A stretch of DNA of 10,554 nt from Thermoplasmata archaeon (GTDB lineage Archaea > Thermoplasmatota > E2 > UBA202 > JdFR-43): NCBI GenBank assembly GCA_003650975.1, contig QMSU01000017.1, positions 1 to 10,554 of the forward strand, given 5' to 3'. Both the position numbers and the translations under genes were made by a program. The notes under the pieces are model-generated. The model had not been told where the DNA came from and made no database searches. It saw only the letters and a list, made by a program, of their open reading frames with translations. Below, piece by piece: positions 6,321-10,554 of this stretch. How positions within the stretch are numbered: position 1 is the stretch's first letter; the number at the start of each line of letters is the position of its first letter.

Positions 6321-7026
6321 AGTTCCTCCTCTCAGGAATTTTTTTGATACATTCGTCAATTATCGCAAGTATGTCTTTTTTTCTTTTGGCATGGACACGG
6401 GTTATTTCCTCGACATCAAGCGTTTTCTGCATCCCGGCGGCGTAGTTGGAAACAAGGCAGATGGAAGCGTAGCAGATACCTTTCTCTCGCGCAAGTACCA
6501 CTTCGGGTGAGAGTGTCATGCCCACCACGTCCGCAAAGGTTCGAAACATGCGTATTTCAGCTCTTGTCTCAAATCGCGGTCCCTCTGTCACCACATACAC
6601 ACCTTCATGTGTTTCGCATCGTCGGCTTGCCTCCTTTAATGCCAGTTTCCTGAGCACGGGACAGAAGGGTTCACTCATGTCCACATGCACCAGCTCGTCG
6701 TCAAAAAATGTTGATTTTCTCGCGGTGAAATCAATGAAATCATCAGGAATAACAAGTGAGCCGACGCCAATTTCCTCCTTCATGGAGCCCACGGTATTGA
6801 GTGCCATGATTGCGGTAACACCGCTTCTGTGAAGCGCCTCTATGATGCCATGGTAGTTGACTGCATGAGGTACCGCTTTTTTCTTTCCATGCCGCGGAAC
6901 AAACAGCACGTCCCTTTCGTATTTCTCTTGGTGAAACAGTGAAATCGCACCGTAATTCGTATCAACGGTAATTTCACTTCCCTCCGTTTCGTAAAACCCG
7001 GTTCCTCCGATAATTCCTATTTTCAT
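6283..7026 (-). CDS. Methylthio-nucleoside phosphorylase, probably S-methyl-5'-thioinosine phosphorylase (MTAP/MTIP family)
   Basis: The enzyme cleaves a 5'-methylthio-nucleoside with phosphate to a free purine and 5-methylthioribose-1-phosphate, in methionine and purine salvage. The 247-residue protein shows GIIGGTGFYE at 4-13, PRHG at 45-48, NTVGS at 77-81, PDDFIDF at 94-100, EGPRFETRAEIRMFR at 148-162, VGMTLSPEVVLAREK at 168-182 and SNYAAG at 193-198. In true MTA phosphorylases the last motif is TDYDxW, whose Asp residues favour adenine. Asn at this place is typical of 6-oxopurine enzymes, so methylthioinosine, made from MTA by a deaminase, is the likelier substrate. The ATG overlaps the stop of the transporter gene as ATGA; the longer frame to 7059 adds non-family residues. 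The tail from about 231, rich in Cys, His and Arg, overlaps the GNAT gene start. Confidence 0.87.
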   Translation of the reverse strand: MKIGIIGGTGFYETEGSEITVDTNYGAISLFHQEKYERDVLFVPRHGKKKAVPHAVNYHGIIEALHRSGVTAIMALNTVGSMKEEIGVGSLVIPDDFIDFTARKSTFFDDELVHVDMSEPFCPVLRKLALKEASRRCETHEGVYVVTEGPRFETRAEIRMFRTFADVVGMTLSPEVVLAREKGICYASICLVSNYAAGMQKTLDVEEITRVHAKRKKDILAIIDECIKKIPERRNCGCHHAAARGRL

Positions 7027-8249
7027 AGTTCTTCCCATTCCTTTAATATGGTCTGCCATTCAAAAGTTTTTATGCCACGTATTTTTTCCAGCTCCCGTAT
7101 GATCCGTTCATATCCCTTACCGAGTGTTCTCATGCGCGCCTTCGCCACAATATCGTAGCACCCGGTGGTGGCACTCACGCTGGTAATCCCCTTTATCTCC
7201 CATATTTTTTGCTGAATCTCGGTGACAGGGTATCCCGGCTCAAGACGTATGAAAATGTAGGCCTTTACCTCCGTCAGGGCAAAGGAGATAACACCCATCA
7301 CCACGAGCACGATTCCCATGATTCGTATGAGGAGTAAAACGGGGTCAGATACAAAGGTGATATCGGGTATGATATATGAGAGTGCAATAAAGAACGGGAT
7401 GGCAAAGATGATGGATGATGCGCGCACCGCCTGGGTGATGCTTGCCTTGCCGATGCCCATGGCCCTGACAAACAGTACAATGGAAAAGAAGGTGACCACA
7501 ACCCCTGCCGAAATCCAAGAGAGGGCTGTCCCGGAGGCAGTGATGCTCTCTGCAACCAGTTTCACATCCATTGCCGAAACAATGATGAACACAAAGAAGG
7601 TGGTGAACACCAAGTTCCAGAGGCGGATGTTGATGGCATCATTGGGTCTTCCATCCATTTTCAAGCGTTTCAGTTTTCTCTGATATTCTGCAAACAAAAC
7701 CGTTCCGGGATTCATTACCAGAAACACAATGAGGAGAGCCTCCATGTCAAGTTCCCCGGAGAGAGAAATGGAACCCAGTATGGCGCCAAACGCGACAATG
7801 AGGGATGCCTGCACTTCGGCCATGGTGGGGGCATTCTTCTCGGCCACCGACTCCACAATCAGAAGGTAGAGGATTGAAAGCTGTGAAAATGAGAGCACCA
7901 CCGAGGGTTCCATGAGGCGGGACATCACCAGAAAATATCCCAGGGTGAAGGCGGCATTCCCCAGCGCCGACAGCATCTGATATAGGAGTTCTTCCTTTCT
8001 CGGAAACCGTATTCTTCTAAACGACGGATCTATGCGTGCGCCGATACTCCGCTTCCCTGCGGGGATGGATATGATGAGGGTTATCAGGAGGGTGAGGGGG
8101 GCAGCCACCAGAAAAAAGGCAAGACCATACACCCAGGGATTGGCGATAAACTCATGGGCTACAACGGTATCCACCACGGCAGAGGCTGCTGAAGCGCAGG
8201 CAGAGGAGAGCGCAAGTATATAAAACAGGTACCGCTTTCGGATCCTCAT
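7023..8249 (-). CDS. EamA/DMT-type 10-TM transporter fused to a C-terminal Lrp/AsnC ligand-binding (RAM) domain
   Basis: This 408-residue protein joins two modules. Residues 1-325 hold about ten membrane helices (near 7-28, 42-63, 90-110, 116-136, 148-165, 169-186, 211-228, 240-262, 270-292, 302-324), matching the 10-helix drug/metabolite transporter (EamA) plan. Residues 327-405 form an Lrp/AsnC-type ligand-binding domain: VKAYIFIRLEPG, the hallmark GCYDIVAKAR at 363-372, and IRGIKTFEWQTI. An even helix count with a basic N terminus puts this domain in the cytoplasm, where it could sense an amino acid or related metabolite and tune transport. The DMT assignment rests on topology more than on motifs, so the transported compound is open. 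Both ends overlap the neighbouring genes as ATGA, showing tight coupling. The upstream gene encodes the same sensor domain alone. Confidence 0.8.
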   Translation of the reverse strand: MRIRKRYLFYILALSSACASAASAVVDTVVAHEFIANPWVYGLAFFLVAAPLTLLITLIISIPAGKRSIGARIDPSFRRIRFPRKEELLYQMLSALGNAAFTLGYFLVMSRLMEPSVVLSFSQLSILYLLIVESVAEKNAPTMAEVQASLIVAFGAILGSISLSGELDMEALLIVFLVMNPGTVLFAEYQRKLKRLKMDGRPNDAINIRLWNLVFTTFFVFIIVSAMDVKLVAESITASGTALSWISAGVVVTFFSIVLFVRAMGIGKASITQAVRASSIIFAIPFFIALSYIIPDITFVSDPVLLLIRIMGIVLVVMGVISFALTEVKAYIFIRLEPGYPVTEIQQKIWEIKGITSVSATTGCYDIVAKARMRTLGKGYERIIRELEKIRGIKTFEWQTILKEWEEL

Positions 8250-8485
8250 ACTTCAATCTCTTTTTCTATGACCTGTGTGTTGGTTCTCTTCACTCCTTTG
8301 ATGGCATGGATGTTGTCGGTGAGCGTCATCAAGTCCTCAAGGGCGTCGACCCGTGCCTTCACGATGATATCATAGTCACCGGCCACCACAGAAATACTCT
8401 CTATGTGATCCAGTTTTCGCAGTTCCTCGAGGACTGCCTTCAAATTGCCCACATAGGTGATCAGTAAAATGTACGCTTTTATCAT
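8246..8485 (-). CDS. Free-standing Lrp/AsnC ligand-binding (RAM) domain protein
   Basis: The 79-residue protein is a lone RAM/AsnC_trans_reg domain without a DNA-binding helix-turn-helix. It starts MIKAYILLITYVG and carries the effector-loop hallmark GDYDIIVKARV at about 36-46, ending IKGVKRTNTQVIEKE. Such domains assemble into dimers and higher oligomers and bind amino acids in Lrp proteins. Stand-alone versions are known in archaea, mostly without an assigned role. It shares KAYI, SVS, GxYDI and KAR with the RAM domain fused to the next transporter, so the two could co-assemble and place the transporter under a shared ligand signal. It is the first gene of the minus-strand operon, with the ATG 26 nt from the centre of the shared TATA box, and overlaps the transporter start as ATGA. 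Confidence 0.9.
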   Translation of the reverse strand: MIKAYILLITYVGNLKAVLEELRKLDHIESISVVAGDYDIIVKARVDALEDLMTLTDNIHAIKGVKRTNTQVIEKEIEV

Positions 8486-8504
8486 TGCATGGTAAATTTG
8501 GCAT

Positions 8505-8517
8505 AAATTATAAATTT
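8505..8517. promoter_or_regulatory. Shared near-palindromic TATA element for the divergent RAM and phosphate operons
   Basis: AAATTATAAATTT reads AAATTTATAATTT on the other strand. Its centre at 8511 lies 25 nt before the permease ATG (8536) and 26 nt before the RAM-protein ATG (8485, minus strand). Each direction contains a TATA-like core (TTATAAAT on +, TTTATAAT on -). The divergent gap is only 50 bp and holds no other AT-rich box at the right distance for either gene. One element probably serves both leaderless transcripts. Confidence 0.6.
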
Positions 8518-8535
8518 TTGCTTGCCTTTCAGCAT

Positions 8536-9744
8536 ATGCTTTTGATCATCGCCATTATCGCCGGCATCGCCGGGCTGTACATGGCATGGAACATAGGGGC
8601 AAACGATGTGGCAAACTCCATGTCCACTGCGGTGGGGGCAAAGGCCATCACCCTCCGGCAGGCGCTGGTCATTGCATCAATTCTCAACTTTCTCGGCGCG
8701 GTGCTGGTGGGCAAGCATGTAACCGATACCATCAAGAACAAAATTATTGACGTATCTCTCATGAGCCAGCATGATGTAACCCTCGGCTTTCTTGCGGCCC
8801 TGCTTTCCGCATCGCTGTTTGTCACCTTTTCCACATGGCGGGAGCTCCCCGTTTCCACCACCCATGCCATTGTAGGGGGCGTTGCCGGATTCGGTCTCAT
8901 AGGGGGCGGGATGGAGATGGTTCACTGGGACACCCTCGTCCAGGTTGTAGCTTCATGGGTGCTTTCCCCCTTTGCAGGCGCCGCACTGGCATTTTTCATG
9001 TTCAAGGTGATTCAGAAGCTCATATTCGATGTGGCGGACCCGGTGGCCCGTGCAAAACAATTGAGCCCTCTCTTTATCGGACTCACCATATTCATCATAC
9101 TCCTCTCTATTTTCACCAAGACGCGGGTGGGAACGGAACTGAACTACACCATGGGAGAATACATACTCATTTCACTGGTGATGTCAGCAGCGGCAGGACT
9201 TGCCGGCTACTTATTTTTCATAAAAACAAGGGCACATGCGAAAAAGAAAAAGTACGATGTGGTGGAGGGACTCTTCCGACGGCTGCAGGTGATGACCTCC
9301 TGTTACGTGGCATTTTCCCACGGGGCAAATGATGTTGCCAATGCGGTGGGGCCGGTGGCAGTCATCCTGGCGTTTTCCTGGCAGGAGGTGGACACCGTGT
9401 ATCTGCTCGCATTCGGCGGCATCGGGCTTGCCCTGGGAATTACCACCTGGGGCTACAAGGTCATACGGACGGTGGGCGGGAGAATAACTGCCCTCACCAA
9501 CACACGCGGTTTTTCCGTGGATTTCGCCGCCGCAACGGTGGTGCTGGTGGCCTCAAAGATGGGGATGCCCGTCTCAACAAGCCATGCGGTGGTGGGGGCC
9601 GTCATAGGGGTGGGGCTTGCCCGTGGCCTGGACGCAGTGGATCTGGGCGTGATAAAAAAGATTGTGTATTCGTGGCTTCTCACGCTGCCAGCCACCGCAT
9701 TTGTTTCGATATTGATTTATAGGGGGTTGATAATATTATTTTAA
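8536..9744 (+). CDS. PiT-family inorganic phosphate permease
   Basis: This 402-residue membrane protein belongs to the PiT family, which imports inorganic phosphate, often as a metal-phosphate complex, with protons or sodium. The family's internal duplication is clear: GANDVANS at 21-28 and GANDVANA at 263-270, plus PVSTTHAIVG at 105-114 and PVSTSHAVVG at 345-354. About ten hydrophobic helices are visible. A basic cytoplasmic loop with KTRAHAKKKK (230-239) separates the halves. The ATG at 8536 is used; the frame can be extended to a TTG at 8485, but that would read through the TATA element and add a stretch unlike the family. The next gene, a DUF47/PhoU-like partner, begins on the last base of this stop codon. 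Phosphate is the expected substrate, though some relatives carry sulfate. Confidence 0.93.
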   Translation: MLLIIAIIAGIAGLYMAWNIGANDVANSMSTAVGAKAITLRQALVIASILNFLGAVLVGKHVTDTIKNKIIDVSLMSQHDVTLGFLAALLSASLFVTFSTWRELPVSTTHAIVGGVAGFGLIGGGMEMVHWDTLVQVVASWVLSPFAGAALAFFMFKVIQKLIFDVADPVARAKQLSPLFIGLTIFIILLSIFTKTRVGTELNYTMGEYILISLVMSAAAGLAGYLFFIKTRAHAKKKKYDVVEGLFRRLQVMTSCYVAFSHGANDVANAVGPVAVILAFSWQEVDTVYLLAFGGIGLALGITTWGYKVIRTVGGRITALTNTRGFSVDFAAATVVLVASKMGMPVSTSHAVVGAVIGVGLARGLDAVDLGVIKKIVYSWLLTLPATAFVSILIYRGLIILF

Positions 9745-10427
9745 TGTCATATCGTGTTCCGGTGAGTGCCATCTACCGAAAGAAGTCACCCCTGGAGGGG
9801 TTGCAGCAGCACATGGGCAAGGTGAAGGAGTGCATCAGCCTCCTAAGGGACGGGTTTATAAAGTACGTTGATGGAGAGTATGAGCATTTTCATGAGGTGT
9901 CAGAGCAGGTTTCCAAACTGGAACATGAGGCCGACCTGATAAAAGGGAATATCAGGGCTCATCTTCCCCGTCAGATTCTCATGCCTGTTGATAAGCGATA
10001 TTTTCTCTGGGAACTCCGCGAGCAGGATGCCATACTTGATCATGCCGAGAACCTGGCCCAGCTCCTGGACCTGCGGCACACCCCCATTCCAGATGAGCTG
10101 AAGGAAGATTTTAAGAAGCATATGGACATGGTGATGGAGACCATTGAGGAGATGGAGAAGGCGGTGGAGAACATGAAGGATCTGGTAAAAACGGGATTTG
10201 CCGAACGGGAGCGGAAGGAGACCAAACGCATGATACACAGTGTCCATAAAAAGGAGTGGGAAGCAGATCAGGTACGGTATGTCATTACCAAGAAAATCTA
10301 TGAGATGGAGGATGCACTCACCCCGATGAATGAATATCACCTGCTGAAAATCGTAGACTGGGTTGATGACATGGCAGACCATGCGGAAAACGTGGTGGAC
10401 TGGCTGCGGGCAATGATTGCGAAATGA
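9744..10427 (+). CDS. DUF47/PhoU-like phosphate transport accessory protein (TIGR00153-type)
   Basis: The 227-residue, almost wholly helical protein is the usual genetic partner of PiT permeases and resembles PhoU, which binds metal clusters and limits phosphate uptake. Acidic PhoU-like motifs repeat through the chain: EHEADLIK at 60-67, EQDAILDHAEN at 93-103, EWEADQV at 171-177 and DWVDDMADHAENVVDW at 205-220. Length is normal for the family. Its ATG shares one base with the permease stop (TAATG), so the two are translationally coupled. TTTATA at 9716-9721 lies about 25 nt upstream and might add an internal promoter, but this is weak. The following radical SAM gene starts within its stop codon (ATGA). 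Whether it inhibits or assists the permease here cannot be read from sequence. Confidence 0.9.
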   Translation: MSYRVPVSAIYRKKSPLEGLQQHMGKVKECISLLRDGFIKYVDGEYEHFHEVSEQVSKLEHEADLIKGNIRAHLPRQILMPVDKRYFLWELREQDAILDHAENLAQLLDLRHTPIPDELKEDFKKHMDMVMETIEEMEKAVENMKDLVKTGFAERERKETKRMIHSVHKKEWEADQVRYVITKKIYEMEDALTPMNEYHLLKIVDWVDDMADHAENVVDWLRAMIAK

Positions 10428-10554
10428 AGGAACTGGAGCGTTTTGCCGCGAACATAAAGCAGGAAACTCTCAAGAAGGTAAAGAACCCGAGAGTATGGAA
10501 GGAAAAGGATGTGCTGGACGGACGCATCGTTGATTCGATGGTGCTGATACTTCG
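10424..10554 (+). CDS. N terminus of a radical SAM protein, probably archaeosine-pathway RaSEA (COG1244-like); cut by window edge
   Basis: Only 43 complete codons are present. They read MKELERFAANIKQETLKK, then VWKEKDVLDGRIVDSMVLIL with an Arg codon beginning at the edge. The Trp-x-Glu-Lys-Asp-x-Leu-Asp-Gly-Arg pattern followed by a hydrophobic VxSMVLIL(R) strand is what I recall just before the radical SAM Cys cluster in the COG1244/TIGR01210 family. In archaea this family includes RaSEA, which works with ArcS to convert preQ0-lysine-tRNA to archaeosine at tRNA position 15. The cluster itself lies beyond the window, so the assignment rests on a short N-terminal match. The ATG overlaps the DUF47 stop as ATGA, placing it in the phosphate operon. 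Confidence 0.6.
   Translation, partial: MKELERFAANIKQETLKKVKNPRVWKEKDVLDGRIVDSMVLIL

Noticed and set aside
8485..8535. TTG start extending the phosphate permease upstream
   Set aside because: It would translate the shared TATA element and add 17 residues ahead of the normal first helix; the ATG at 8536 has correct box spacing.
9900..10382. 160-codon minus-strand open frame within the DUF47 gene
   Set aside because: It mirrors the clearly conserved PhoU-like frame and shows no recognisable domain or start signal.

Overview
This window looks archaeal, most likely euryarchaeal and possibly from a Thermoplasmatota-like lineage. The clade is inference; the archaeal call is firm. It rests on an archaeal-type NMN adenylyltransferase (NadM), an archaeal double-platform pilus motor, a probable archaeosine-pathway radical SAM gene at the right edge, and TATA-like boxes centred about 24-26 nt before several start codons, the geometry of leaderless archaeal transcripts. 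Coding density is very high. No tRNA, rRNA, CRISPR, insertion sequence or attachment site was seen. No gene-free stretch exceeds about 135 bp.

Layout. (1) Positions 51-4381, + strand: a three-gene type IV pilus/Tad-like motor operon. It holds a secretion ATPase and two T2SSF platform proteins, one small with 4 membrane segments and one large with about 13. No pilin or prepilin peptidase is in view. (2) 4515-5012, +: nadM, started at a GTG with its own promoter and a perfect small palindrome just before the start. (3) 5033-5812, +: a short E1-like (ThiF/MoeB/UBA superfamily) adenylating enzyme whose motifs lean toward eukaryotic E1/UBA3. Its promoter overlaps the nadM stop. (4) 8485 down to 5796, - strand: a tightly overlapping operon of a free-standing Lrp/AsnC ligand-binding (RAM) domain, a 10-TM EamA-type transporter with a second RAM domain fused to its C terminus, a methylthio-nucleoside phosphorylase (probably the inosine-type MTIP) and a GNAT acetyltransferase. 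The last gene meets the E1-like gene tail to tail with a 17-bp overlap. (5) 8536 to the right edge, +: a PiT-family phosphate permease, its DUF47/PhoU-like partner, and the first 43 codons of a probable RaSEA-type radical SAM protein, all overlapping by 1-4 nt.

How the genes fit together. The RAM operon and the phosphate operon diverge from one near-palindromic AT box lying at the midpoint between their start codons, so the two operons probably share one core promoter element. The transporter-RAM fusion beside a lone RAM protein and a nucleoside phosphorylase suggests small-molecule sensing tied to transport and to methionine/purine salvage. The phosphorylase consumes phosphate, and phosphate import is encoded by the divergent operon. 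These functional links are inference. The most unusual items are the RAM-fused transporter, the minimal eukaryote-like E1 protein, the shared central TATA element and the heavily extended pilus platform protein.
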